From Rhodocyclaceae bacterium (GTDB lineage Bacteria > Pseudomonadota > Gammaproteobacteria > Burkholderiales > Rhodocyclaceae): a DNA stretch of 32,775 nt. The first letter of the stretch is position 1; each line of letters opens with the position of its first letter. Position numbers and translations under genes: made by a program. Location of the stretch: assembly GCA_020445785.1 (NCBI GenBank), contig JAGRFZ010000105.1, positions 1 to 32,775 on the forward strand, written 5' to 3'. Below the pieces are notes generated by a model, which saw only the letters and a list, made by a program, of their open reading frames with translations, was not told the DNA's origin and did not search any database. This document shows positions 1 to 7,697 of the stretch, piece by piece.

Positions 1-140
1 CGCAGGTCGGTGCACCGCACGGCTATGATGCCGGTGCGCTGGGCAATACGATCAACGAGACGAAGTTCGTCCGATCGGCCAGGGTGGGCGACGAAACGCG
101 GCCGAAGAACGTCGCGTTGCTCTACTGCCTGAAGGACTGA
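1..140 (+). CDS. Phage tail collar-like protein, C-terminal end (partial)
   Basis: Only the last 45 codons are present, ending at the TGA at 138-140; the gene begins left of the window. The visible residues are rich in Gly, Asn and Thr and finish with RPKNVALLYCLKD. A terminal RP(K/R)NVALLYCI-type ending is typical of tail-collar and tail-fibre proteins of phages and of related bacterial receptor-binding proteins. I infer that this is a prophage remnant, a tailocin fibre or a bacterial collar-domain protein. No other phage gene is visible to its right, so the phage context, if any, lies to the left. Confidence 0.5.
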   Translation, partial: QVGAPHGYDAGALGNTINETKFVRSARVGDETRPKNVALLYCLKD

Positions 141-449
141 GGCGTTTCCGGCGTGGGCGATGATGGCGCGATGAGGGGCTGGCGGTGTGCGCGATCTATA
201 TCCCGGCGTAGGCGTCCCGCGGGCGCGGACGTAGCGGCGATGTGGCAGATCTGGATTCGCGCATGGAACGGGGTCACGCATTGGCCTCCCCGTTGCAACA
301 GGGCGAGGAAGACTCTGCAGTTCGCCCCGCATTGGGCGGGCCCGCGCCGACACTCGGTCAGGCGTCATGACGGGAGCGTCGTGCAAAGCGAAAGGCGGTG
401 AAGGAGGTGAGATTGGCGGTTGAGTCGTGCTTTCAAAAAGAGAAGGCTA
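141..449. other. Non-coding stretch between tail-like protein and transposase
   Basis: About 310 bases with no recognisable gene. An open frame at 153-401 encodes an Arg/Trp-rich peptide resembling no family I know, and it looks like chance in GC-rich DNA. No tRNA, attachment-site repeat or convincing promoter was seen. It may be the decayed flank of the mobile element that follows. Confidence 0.4.
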
Positions 450-461
450 GGGGTCAGGTCT
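450..461 (+). repeat. GGGGTCAGGTCT motif upstream of RAYT transposase
   Basis: The motif ggggtcaggtct sits 40 bases before the transposase ATG. From general knowledge, this string recurs directly upstream of Y1/RAYT transposase genes in many proteobacteria and probably belongs to the element end or its REP-like recognition sequence. I found no matching inverted copy (agacctgacccc) in the roughly 130 bases after the gene, so the right end is not defined here. Confidence 0.45.
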
Positions 462-501
462 CTCCTTGAGTCTCCCGTCAGCTTGTTCTACCCTACACCC
501 C

Positions 502-1374
502 ATGGCCCGACCCCTCCGCATCGAATTCCCTGGCGCGCTCTACCACGTCACCTCGCGCGGCGACCGCCGCGAGAAGATCTTCGACGACGACGATGATCGC
601 GAGGCCTTCCTGGCGGTGCTCGCCGAGGTGGTCGAGCGCTTCAACTGGCTGTGCCACGCCTACTGCCTGATGGACAATCACTACCATCTGGTGATCGAAA
701 CGCTGGACGGCAATCTGTCGAAGGGCATGCGCCAGCTGAACGGCATGTTCACGCAGGCATCGAACCGGCGCCATGGCCGCAGCGGCCATCTGTTTCAGGG
801 GCGCTTCAAGGCGATCTTGGTGGACCGTGACTCGTATCTGCTCGAGTTGTCGCGCTACGTGGTGCTCAACCCGGTGCGCGCCGGCGCGGTCGGTGCCGTG
901 GGCGACTGGCCGTGGAGCAGCTACGGCGCCACCGCCGGCATCACGGGTGCGCCGGGCTTTCTGACGACCGAAGCGCTGTTGTCGATGTTCGCGCGGCGCA
1001 AGAGCGTGGCACGCGAGCGCTATGTGGGGTTCGTCGCCGAAGGCGTCGGCCAGCCGAGCCCGTGGCGGCACCTGCGCCAACAGATCTACCTGGGCGACGA
1101 GGCCTTCATCCGGCACATGCAGGCCCAGGCCGGCGACGACATGGATGCGATCGCCGTTCCCAAGATCCAGCGACGGGCGCCGGCGGCGTCGTTGGCCGAC
1201 ATCGAGGCGCAGCACGCCGGGCGTGACGACGCGATCGTCGCCGCGCATGGCACCGGCGCCTACAGCTACCGGGAGATCGCAGAGCACTTCGGTCTGCATC
1301 CGGGCAGCATCGGCAAGATCGTCCGGGGGGCGATGGGTACGAAGGCGAGCGGAAGGCCGACAAGGCGGCGGTAG
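502..1374 (+). CDS. REP-associated tyrosine transposase (RAYT, Y1_Tnp family)
   Basis: This is a single-strand transposase or nuclease of the HUH superfamily, 290 residues, whose relatives act on REP palindromes. The HUH motif is visible as H60-Y-H62 in MDNHYHLVI, and the probable nucleophile is Tyr119 in RYVVLNPVRAG. A GHLFQGRF segment typical of the family lies at about 95-102. The C-terminal part (about 255-277) contains a helix-turn-helix-like stretch, YSYREIAEHFGLHPGSIGKI, which some family members carry. The ATG at 502 was chosen because MARPLRIEF is the standard family N-terminus; the TTG at 466 adds 12 residues unlike the family. The gene looks intact. It stands alone, with the GGGGTCAGGTCT motif just upstream. 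Confidence 0.88.
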   Translation: MARPLRIEFPGALYHVTSRGDRREKIFDDDDDREAFLAVLAEVVERFNWLCHAYCLMDNHYHLVIETLDGNLSKGMRQLNGMFTQASNRRHGRSGHLFQGRFKAILVDRDSYLLELSRYVVLNPVRAGAVGAVGDWPWSSYGATAGITGAPGFLTTEALLSMFARRKSVARERYVGFVAEGVGQPSPWRHLRQQIYLGDEAFIRHMQAQAGDDMDAIAVPKIQRRAPAASLADIEAQHAGRDDAIVAAHGTGAYSYREIAEHFGLHPGSIGKIVRGAMGTKASGRPTRRR

Positions 1375-1487
1375 GCGCCTGGCCTGTGGTGCAACTTGCT
1401 CCGTTCGAAGAAGCGGAGCGCCGCCCGTCGTCGGAATCGGACGTACCGGCGACTGGTTGCCTTGCGGGGCCTGACAGGGTGGCAAAG

Positions 1488-2195
1488 GTGAGCGATGAAG
1501 CGGTAACGCAAGGCGAGGGGCCGCGCCAATGGATCCGGTTGGTCGTGGCCTACCTGCTGGCGCCGCTGATCTTGCTGGCATGCGATGGGGACCTGGGCTG
1601 GTGGCCGGCGTGGCTCTATTCCCTGCTGTTCCTGTCCGCTGGTATCGGCGGTCGCATCTGGGCCGAGCGGCGACACCCCGGGATCATGGCGGAAAGACAA
1701 AGCCGGGAAAGTTTTCGTGATGCCAAGGCCTGGGACAAGGTGCTCGCGCCGCTGATGGCGGTGAGCGTCGTGTTTCCGCTGGTCATCGTGGCCGGCCTCG
1801 ACCATCGGTATGGCTGGTCTCCGGATTTTCCTCCATGGCTGACGGTTTCGGGGTTCGTTCTGATCGCCTCCGGCTACGCCTTTGCCGCCTGGGCACTGGC
1901 GGAGAACCGTTTTTTCTCCGCCGTGGTACGCATCCAGACCGACCGCGGCCATGTGGTCTGTGATACCGGGCCATACCGCTTCGTCCGGCATCCGGGTTAT
2001 GCGGGTAGCCTGGTACCGCTGTTCGGCATCGCGCTGGCGCTGGGCTCGCTCTGGACACTGATTCCCGCGGTGGTGGCTTCGATCATCACGGTGGTCAGAA
2101 CCATGCTCGAAGACCGAACCCTGCACGATGAATTGCCGGGCTATCGCGACTACGCACAACGCGTGCGTCATCGCTTGATCGTCGGAATATTCTGA
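1488..2195 (+). CDS. Isoprenylcysteine carboxyl methyltransferase-like membrane protein
   Basis: A predicted inner-membrane protein with about five hydrophobic segments. Near its C-terminus it has the signature DTGPYRFVRHPGYAG, followed by about 30 hydrophobic residues and then LEDRTLHDELPGYRDYAQRVRHRLI. This layout is the SAM-binding module of the ICMT/PEMT-like family (phospholipid methyltransferase or isoprenylcysteine methyltransferase). In bacteria the substrate is usually unknown, and nothing nearby reveals it. The frame is open back to a GTG at 1386, but the first 30 or so residues from there are polar and atypical. GTG at 1488 (VSDEA) has AGGG about 8 bases upstream and is preferred; GTG at 1479 is an alternative. 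Confidence 0.8.
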   Translation: MSDEAVTQGEGPRQWIRLVVAYLLAPLILLACDGDLGWWPAWLYSLLFLSAGIGGRIWAERRHPGIMAERQSRESFRDAKAWDKVLAPLMAVSVVFPLVIVAGLDHRYGWSPDFPPWLTVSGFVLIASGYAFAAWALAENRFFSAVVRIQTDRGHVVCDTGPYRFVRHPGYAGSLVPLFGIALALGSLWTLIPAVVASIITVVRTMLEDRTLHDELPGYRDYAQRVRHRLIVGIF

Positions 2196-2403
2196 CCGGG
2201 TCGGATGATGCGTGTCGCAATGCCGCTGGCAGATCGTGCGTTCTCCGGTCGGCCTGGCGGCTAACTGGAGCGGCGCGATCGTCCCCTCTTGAACGCCCGC
2301 ATCGGCGCCGGCCGCGCGAAGCCGCCGGGCAGCCCACGGAGCGCACGACTATCATGTCAGGCCTGATGCCCGGCGGCTCTTGCGGGCAGTTTCGGCAGCG
2401 CGG

Positions 2404-4251
2404 ATGACGACGGACCAACTACTGATCCTGATGATCCTGCTCGCCACGGTGGGCATGTTCCTTTGGGGGCGCTGGCGCCACGACATGGTGGCGGTCGGCG
2501 CGCTGCTGGCGTGCGTACTGGCGGGCGTCGTGGCGCCCCAGGAGGCGTTTGCCGGTTTCGGCCATGCGGCGGTCGTTACCGTGGCCTGCGTACTGGTGTT
2601 GAGCCGTGGCCTGCACAATTCCGGTGCGGTGTCTGCGCTGACCCGCGCCGTGCTGCCGCGGCAGGCCGGCAGCGCCGTCAGCCTGTTCGCGCTGGTCGGG
2701 CTGGGGGCGGTGCTGTCGGGTTTCATGAACAACGTCGGCGCGATGGCGCTGTTGATGCCGGTGGCCATGCAGTTGGCCAAGCGGCTGGCGCTGGCGCCGG
2801 GGCAGGTGCTGATGCCGCTGGCCTTCGGCACGATTCTGGGGGGCATGACGACGCTGATCGGGACGCCCCCGAACGTGATCGTCTCGGGCTTTCGCGCCCA
2901 GACCGGCGCCGGCAGCTTCGCGATGTTCGATTTCACGCCGATCGGGCTGCCGGTCGCCATCGCCGGCGTGGCCTTCGTCGCCTTGCTGGGCTGGCGCCTG
3001 GTGCCCGCGCGCAAGCAAGCGGGCGTCGAGGGCTTCGAGTCGGGCGCCTACATTACCGAGGCACACGTGCCGGAAGGCAGCAAGGCGGTCGGCATGCGCC
3101 TGCGCAAGGTCGAGGCCGCCCTCGACGATGTCGGCGCCCAGGTCGTCGGCATGGTGCACCTCGATGTCCGCCTGACGCCGCCGAGTCCGTGGCGTCGCGT
3201 GGCCGCCGGCGACATCCTCGTGCTCGAAGCCGAGGCCGAGACGCTGGCCGACGCATTGTCGGCGCTGGGCCTGAAGCTGGAGGAGGCCGCACGGCCGCCC
3301 GAGGGGAACGAGGCAGAAGCGCGCGATGCGGATGAGAACAGCGCTGCGAGCAAGGTGGAGGACGACAACGGCCGGGAGGAGGAGGCAAGTTCGGGGGAGA
3401 TCGTGTTGACCGAGTTCGCGATCCTGCCGGGCTCCCCGTTGGCCGGGCGCTCGGCCAGCGATGTTCTGCTGCGCACCCGCTACGGGCTGAACCTGCTGGC
3501 CCTGTCCCGCCAGGGGCATCGCTCGCTGAAGCGCCTGCGCAAGGTCAACTTCCGCTCGGGCGACCTGCTGCTGATGCAGGGCTCGCCCGAAGCGTTGTCG
3601 GAGTTCGCGTCGGACAACAGCCTGGTGCCGCTGGCCGAGCGCGAACTGCACCTGCCGGACCGGCGCAAGGCCTGGACGGCGGGCATCATCATGGCCCTCG
3701 CCGTGGCTAGCGCTGCGCTCGGGCTGCTGCCGGCGGCGGTTGCCTTCGCGGGCGGCGTGCTGGCCTCGATGGCGCTGCGCACGATGCCGGCGCGTGCGGT
3801 GTACGAGGCCGTCGACTGGCCGGTGATCGTGCTGCTCGCCGCATTGATCCCGGTGGCCGGCGCGATGGCATCGACCGGCACGGCCGACCTCATCGCCCGC
3901 TTCCTGCTCGAGGACGTTGCGCAGGGCCACGCGGTGGTCGGGCTGGCGCTGATCCTGGTGGTCACGATGTTCCTGTCCGACCTGATGAACAACGCCGCCA
4001 CCGCGGCGGTGATGTGCCCGATCGCGATCGGCACCGCGGCGGCGCTCGGGGTCAATGCCGACCCGTTTCTGATGGCCGTGGCGATCGGTGCCTCGTGTGC
4101 CTTCCTCAGCCCGATCGGCCACCAGAACAATACGCTGATCTTGGGGCCGGGGGGCTTTCGCTTCGGCGACTACTGGAAGCTGGGCCTGCCGGTGGAGGTG
4201 CTGGTGGTGGCGATCAGCATTCCGCTGCTGCTGATGGTGTGGCCCTTGTGA
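2404..4251 (+). CDS. SLC13-family permease with two TrkA-C (RCK_C) domains
   Basis: A 615-residue inner-membrane carrier of the ArsB/NhaD-SLC13 group, which moves anions such as sulfate or dicarboxylates, usually driven by Na+ or H+. The two transmembrane halves each carry the repeat signature MNN followed by a cluster of small residues and MPVA/CPIA (SGFMNNVGAMALLMPVA in the first, SDLMNNAATAAVMCPIA in the second). Between them lie two TrkA-C domains (about 213-292 and 333-415). They are separated by a strongly acidic, probably disordered linker of about 40 residues (about 293-332). ATG 2404 gives MTTDQLLILMILL, a normal start into the first membrane helix; the TTG at 2380 is less likely. 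Substrate cannot be told from sequence; no operon partner is evident. Confidence 0.87.
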   Translation: MTTDQLLILMILLATVGMFLWGRWRHDMVAVGALLACVLAGVVAPQEAFAGFGHAAVVTVACVLVLSRGLHNSGAVSALTRAVLPRQAGSAVSLFALVGLGAVLSGFMNNVGAMALLMPVAMQLAKRLALAPGQVLMPLAFGTILGGMTTLIGTPPNVIVSGFRAQTGAGSFAMFDFTPIGLPVAIAGVAFVALLGWRLVPARKQAGVEGFESGAYITEAHVPEGSKAVGMRLRKVEAALDDVGAQVVGMVHLDVRLTPPSPWRRVAAGDILVLEAEAETLADALSALGLKLEEAARPPEGNEAEARDADENSAASKVEDDNGREEEASSGEIVLTEFAILPGSPLAGRSASDVLLRTRYGLNLLALSRQGHRSLKRLRKVNFRSGDLLLMQGSPEALSEFASDNSLVPLAERELHLPDRRKAWTAGIIMALAVASAALGLLPAAVAFAGGVLASMALRTMPARAVYEAVDWPVIVLLAALIPVAGAMASTGTADLIARFLLEDVAQGHAVVGLALILVVTMFLSDLMNNAATAAVMCPIAIGTAAALGVNADPFLMAVAIGASCAFLSPIGHQNNTLILGPGGFRFGDYWKLGLPVEVLVVAISIPLLLMVWPL

Positions 4252-4411
4252 TGGCACGCCGGGTCGTAGCCGCGGCTGCTGGGATTCGCAGCCGGCGGAC
4301 GCGTGGCGGTGGCATCGACGGTTTCGCGGGCCGATCTGCGGTCGGCATGGGTGCGGGTCTTCTGGGTCCAGCGGGTCCGTGCATCGCAAGGGGCGGAAGG
4401 AGGACGGAGCG

Positions 4412-4897
4412 ATGAAGGGCACGCTGATCTTTTTCTGCGGCAAGATGGGGGCCGGCAAGTCCACCCGGGCGGGCGCCATGGCCGGCGAACTGGAGGCCGT
4501 CCTGCTGTCCGAAGACGAGTGGCTGTCCAGGCTGTATCCGGACGAGATCCGGGTCTTCGACGACTATCTGAAGTATTCGGCCAGGATCAGGCCGCTGGTC
4601 GAATCCCTGCTGCGGGCGTTCGTCGATGCCGGCGTTTCGGTGGTGCTCGATTTTCCCGGCAACACGGTCGGGCAGCGGGCCTGGTTCCGGACGCTGATCC
4701 GGCAGACCGGCGCCGCCCATCGGCTGATCTACTGCGAGGCCGGCGACGAATTGTGCCTCGGTCGGCTCGCCTTGCGGCGACAGCGCCAGCCCGAGCGTGC
4801 CCGATTCGACAACGAGGCGGTGTTCCGGCAGGTCACCAAGTACTTCGAGCCACCGGGAGACGACGAAGGGTTTCACGTGGAGGTCGTGGGCGAATGA
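4412..4897 (+). CDS. P-loop kinase-like ATPase (AAA_33 / zeta-toxin-like fold)
   Basis: A 161-residue soluble protein opening with a Walker A motif at about residues 10-17 (GKMGAGKS). It continues with LLSEDEWLSRLYPDE, an acidic acceptor-site-like segment, and VVLDFPGN, resembling the second conserved strand of small P-loop kinases. RLALRRQRQPERARF near residue 120 resembles the Arg-rich lid. The fold matches the AAA_33 group that includes zeta-like kinases and phosphotransferases; the substrate is unknown. ATG 4412 has a perfect AAGGAGG 8 bases upstream. Its stop overlaps the start of the next gene (ATGA), so the two are probably translated together. No antitoxin-like partner is present, so I do not call it a toxin. 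Confidence 0.75.
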   Translation: MKGTLIFFCGKMGAGKSTRAGAMAGELEAVLLSEDEWLSRLYPDEIRVFDDYLKYSARIRPLVESLLRAFVDAGVSVVLDFPGNTVGQRAWFRTLIRQTGAAHRLIYCEAGDELCLGRLALRRQRQPERARFDNEAVFRQVTKYFEPPGDDEGFHVEVVGE

Positions 4898-5937
4898 CGC
4901 AGTCGTGGCGAAGGCCTGGCCGGATGCTGCATGGCATTGCCTGCCTGCCCCTCGGCGTGGCCTGTCTGCTGGCGCCTTCCGGCACGGTGCTGGCCGGGGC
5001 CAGCGTCATGAGCGTGGCGTTCGGCGGTATCCACGCGATCGATTTTCACGGCCGGCTGGTCGATCAGCATGCCAAGCCTGTTGCCGGCGCAACGATATTC
5101 TTTACCGGCACCAACAAACTGTTTGCCTCGGGGGCGGGAAGCGGGACCGTTCGGACCGACGACCATGGCAACTTCCACATCGGGACCCGCGGCAACCGGC
5201 TGCAGATCCGACAGATCAGCCACCCGGAGATCGAGGCGTTCAATTTTCCGCGTCCGCGTGGATGGGAAATGGGCGCGACCAAGCTTCGCTCCCGGCATGA
5301 AGCCATCACTTTCCAGAGGCAGGCGCCGCAGCATGTCTTCGACCGGCGAAGCTGGAAGAATACCGACAGGGACAGGCCGTTCGTGTTCATCGCCTGGCGC
5401 AGGACCGATCCGGTCGAACTGGTCAGGGGCAAGACGCGTGTGCGTCTGATGCCCGACGGCAAGGCCGTCTCCGTCGCGTTGAAGGGTGTGGCGAAGGCGC
5501 GTTTCCGGGCCAGGAAGAAGCTGGAGCCGACCGCGCCGGTCGAGCACCTGCAGATCTCGTGCAGACGGGAGCCTCTCGGTGAGTCCCGCGAGCGGGGCAG
5601 CTGGCAGATCGAAATGCGCGCGATCGACGGAGGGTTGATCGCGGTAGCGGACGATCTCTACCTCAACCGGCCTCCCCGACAAGGTTATCGGGCTGTCGTC
5701 GTGGCCGGGAATTCCCGTGGCGAGCCGGATTACGCACCGACGCTGCTGAATCAGCGCTTCTATTTTCGCGCCAATGGCGCCCGGCAGGTCGGTAGCTTGT
5801 ACATTCATTTCGATCCCTACCTCTGGAAGGACCATTGCGCTGTCGATATCGAATTCAAGATCAACCCGCGTGGTGAGTACAATCTGGAGGCGGCCGACGA
5901 AGCGGCGGCCGGGTCCCGACCCGAAATCGTGCGATAG
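4894..5937 (+). CDS. Secreted protein with carboxypeptidase-regulatory-like domain
   Basis: A 347-residue protein with a signal peptide: Arg-rich start (SWRRPGR), hydrophobic core at about 12-30, probable cleavage after VLA at 34. Residues of about 50-115 (GRLVDQHAKPVAGATIFF, then a TDDHGNFHI turn) look like a carboxypeptidase-regulatory/CNA-B-like beta-sandwich, which normally helps binding or scaffolding. The remaining 230 residues are basic and match nothing I recognise; no catalytic motif is visible. It starts inside the stop codon of the kinase-like gene (ATGA overlap), indicating coupled expression. Although the frame is open back to 4303, the ATG at 4894 is the only start giving a signal peptide. 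Confidence 0.72.
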   Translation: MTQSWRRPGRMLHGIACLPLGVACLLAPSGTVLAGASVMSVAFGGIHAIDFHGRLVDQHAKPVAGATIFFTGTNKLFASGAGSGTVRTDDHGNFHIGTRGNRLQIRQISHPEIEAFNFPRPRGWEMGATKLRSRHEAITFQRQAPQHVFDRRSWKNTDRDRPFVFIAWRRTDPVELVRGKTRVRLMPDGKAVSVALKGVAKARFRARKKLEPTAPVEHLQISCRREPLGESRERGSWQIEMRAIDGGLIAVADDLYLNRPPRQGYRAVVVAGNSRGEPDYAPTLLNQRFYFRANGARQVGSLYIHFDPYLWKDHCAVDIEFKINPRGEYNLEAADEAAAGSRPEIVR

Positions 5938-5979
5938 CGCCAGTGGCCGACGGGATGCGGGTATCGATAAAATCGTTTG

Positions 5980-6004
5980 GCCCGACGGCGGACCCCGGTC
6001 GGGC
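5980..6004 (+). terminator. Hairpin after secreted-protein gene (weak terminator candidate)
   Basis: Arms gcccgac (5980-5986) and gtcgggc (5998-6004) are perfectly complementary around an 11-base loop, 43 bases after the secreted-protein stop. No U-tract follows, so at best it is a weak terminator or a protein-binding site in the leader of the next gene. Confidence 0.25.
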
Positions 6005-6040
6005 ATCTACGATGGTGATGACCCGTGGCGGGCGGGTTCA

Positions 6041-6286
6041 ATGAAGAAGAACCGTCTCGATACAATCGATATCCGCATCCTCGCTGCGGTCCAGCAACAC
6101 GGCCGGTTGAGCCGAAGCCGATTGGCCGAGTTCGTCGACCCGTCCCCCACGCCGTGCTGGGCACGGCTGAACCGGCTGAAGGCGGCCGAACTGGGGATCG
6201 ATCGCGATCTCACCTACATCGTCACCCGAGAGATCAAGTCCGGTCCGCCCAAGCTCGCGCGGCTGCTCGCCCCGCCAGGCCGATAG
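6041..6286 (+). CDS. Lrp/AsnC-family regulator, internally deleted (HTH plus C-terminal tail)
   Basis: An 81-residue ORF. Residues 1-48 are an AsnC-type winged helix-turn-helix: DTIDIRILAAVQQHGRLSRS, then FVDPSPTPCWARLNRLKAAE. Full-length family members (about 150-160 residues) continue into a RAM/AsnC effector and dimerisation domain. Here the HTH runs straight into LGIDRDLTYIVTREIKSGPP, which resembles the extreme C-terminus of Lrp proteins of this subgroup. About 70 residues of the RAM domain therefore seem missing while the frame is kept. This is inferred from remembered family layout, not an alignment. The product may bind DNA weakly or be a decaying gene. It lies 160 bases upstream of a GcvT/DmdA-like gene on the same strand, its probable former target. 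Confidence 0.72.
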   Translation: MKKNRLDTIDIRILAAVQQHGRLSRSRLAEFVDPSPTPCWARLNRLKAAELGIDRDLTYIVTREIKSGPPKLARLLAPPGR

Positions 6287-6354
6287 CGCTTGCAGTCCGA
6301 ACGGTCTGCCAAGCGCGCACGATTGGTCCGATCGGGCCGACGAGGGTGCCCGTT

Positions 6355-6368
6355 TCGATCCGAATCGA
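6355..6368. promoter_or_regulatory. Small inverted repeat in the leader of the GcvT/DmdA-like gene
   Basis: tcgat and atcga arms surround ccga at 6355-6368, about 80 bases before the next start codon. Size and position fit an operator half-site pair for a regulator such as the adjacent Lrp-like protein, but this is inference only; no clear -35/-10 pair was found near it. Confidence 0.2.
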
Positions 6369-6446
6369 GGTATCCACCGGCGCTAGACTTCGCCCCATAC
6401 AAAGGGACTCCGATGGTCGGGGCCCGAGGCTGGCAAGGAGACTGGC

Positions 6447-7589
6447 ATGACGCAGGCAGACGACTTCGGATTCGGCACACAGATCCGCAAGTCCCCGTAT
6501 TTCGACGCGACCGTGCGCTGGGGCGCGAAGGGCTTTTCGGTGTACAACCACATGTACATTCCGCGCGACTTCGGCGATCCGGTACAGAATTTCTGGAACC
6601 TGGTGAACGACGCGATTCTGTGCGATGTCGCGGTCGAGCGGCAGGTGGAGATCAGCGGCCCGGATGCCGCCGCGTTCGTCCAGATGCTGACGCCCCGCAA
6701 CCTGTCGACACTCGCCGTGGGGCAGTGCAAGTACATCCTGATCACCAACGCCGACGGCGGCGTCCTCAACGACCCCATCCTGCTTCGCCTCGGCGAGAAC
6801 CATTTCTGGATCTCGCTGGCCGACAGCGACATCCTGCTGTGGGCGCAGGGGGTGGCGGTGCACGCCGGCATGGCGGTGACGATCCGCGAGCCGGACGTCT
6901 CGCCGCTGCAGCTACAGGGCCCGAAGTCCGGCGCGGTGATGAAGGCGCTGTTCGGCGACAACATCCTCGACCTGCGCTATTACTGGCTGCGGGAGATCGC
7001 GCTGGACGGCATACCGCTGATCGTGTCGCGCACCGGTTGGTCGAGCGAACTGGGCTACGAGCTGTACCTGCGCGACGGTTCGCGTGGCGACGAGCTTTGG
7101 GAGAAGGTGATGGCGGCGGGCGCACCGTACGGTCTCAAGCCCGGCCATACCTCGTCGATCCGACGCATCGAGGGTGGCATGCTGTCGTATCACGCGGACG
7201 CGGACATCGACACCAACCCCTACGAGCTGGGGCTCGACCGGCTGGTGGATCTCGACATGCCGGCCGACTTCATCGGCAAGGTGGCATTGCACCGCATTCG
7301 AGCGGCCGGGGTGCGCCGCAAGCAGGTCGGCCTGCGGATCGACGGCCCGCCGCTGACGGGGCCGAACACCACCTTTTGGCCGATCCGCGTGGCGGATGAC
7401 ACCATCGGCAAGGTCACCTCCGCCATCCATTCGCCACGCCTCGCGCAGAATATCGCGCTGGCCATGGTCTCGGCCGGGCATGCCGAGCTGGGCACGGTGG
7501 TCGAGGTTGCGATGCCCACCGGTTCGGCGCAGGCCACCGTCGTCGAGCGGCCCTTCTTCGATCCGAAAAAGCAATTGGCGATCGGCTGA
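6447..7589 (+). CDS. GcvT-family aminomethyltransferase, DmdA-like
   Basis: A 380-residue cytoplasmic protein of the glycine-cleavage T / dimethylsulfoniopropionate demethylase superfamily. These enzymes move a methyl or aminomethyl group to tetrahydrofolate. N-terminal RKSPYFDATVRWGAK and VYNHMYIP resemble the start of DmdA-like proteins. The folate-binding core follows: VERQVEISGPDAAAFVQMLTPRN near 60-85, LQLQGPKSG at about 155, SRTGWSSELGYELYL at about 195, and the C-terminal barrel domain (VGLRIDG to HSPRLAQNIALAMV). DmdA proper acts on DMSP; many inland relatives have unproven substrates, such as other methylated S or N compounds. The start has AAGGAGA upstream. The Lrp-like fragment just before suggests the pair was once a regulator-enzyme unit. 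Confidence 0.78.
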   Translation: MTQADDFGFGTQIRKSPYFDATVRWGAKGFSVYNHMYIPRDFGDPVQNFWNLVNDAILCDVAVERQVEISGPDAAAFVQMLTPRNLSTLAVGQCKYILITNADGGVLNDPILLRLGENHFWISLADSDILLWAQGVAVHAGMAVTIREPDVSPLQLQGPKSGAVMKALFGDNILDLRYYWLREIALDGIPLIVSRTGWSSELGYELYLRDGSRGDELWEKVMAAGAPYGLKPGHTSSIRRIEGGMLSYHADADIDTNPYELGLDRLVDLDMPADFIGKVALHRIRAAGVRRKQVGLRIDGPPLTGPNTTFWPIRVADDTIGKVTSAIHSPRLAQNIALAMVSAGHAELGTVVEVAMPTGSAQATVVERPFFDPKKQLAIG

Positions 7590-7623
7590 GCACGGCGGCA
7601 ACGGCGACGGTGCCACCGCGCGA

Positions 7624-7643
7624 ACGGGCGGATCCGCGCCCGT
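7624..7643. terminator. GC hairpin between convergent genes (weak terminator candidate)
   Basis: Arms acgggcg (7624-7630) and cgcccgt (7637-7643) flank gatccg in the 108-base gap between two convergent genes. There is no T-run on either side, so termination is only a possibility. Confidence 0.25.
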
Positions 7644-7697
7644 GGTGTGACCAGCCCGCCCGCCAGGCCGGCACGCGCCCGGCGCGGATGGGCGTCG

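Noticed and set aside
153-401. 82-codon frame after the tail-like protein
   Set aside because: No family resemblance, Arg/Trp-rich low-quality composition and no ribosome binding site.
1266-2171. 301-codon minus-strand frame opposite the ICMT-like gene
   Set aside because: The plus-strand frame has the diagnostic methyltransferase motif and hydrophobic segments; the antisense reading has neither.
2419-4479. Very long minus-strand open frame opposite the SLC13 permease
   Set aside because: Its translation is dominated by Gln, Arg, His and Asp, as expected from the reverse strand of a GC-rich gene, and it resembles no family; the plus-strand permease is clearly real.
4412-4897. Zeta toxin of a toxin-antitoxin pair
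   Set aside because: P-loop kinase motifs are present but there is no small antitoxin gene; its coupled partner is a large secreted protein.
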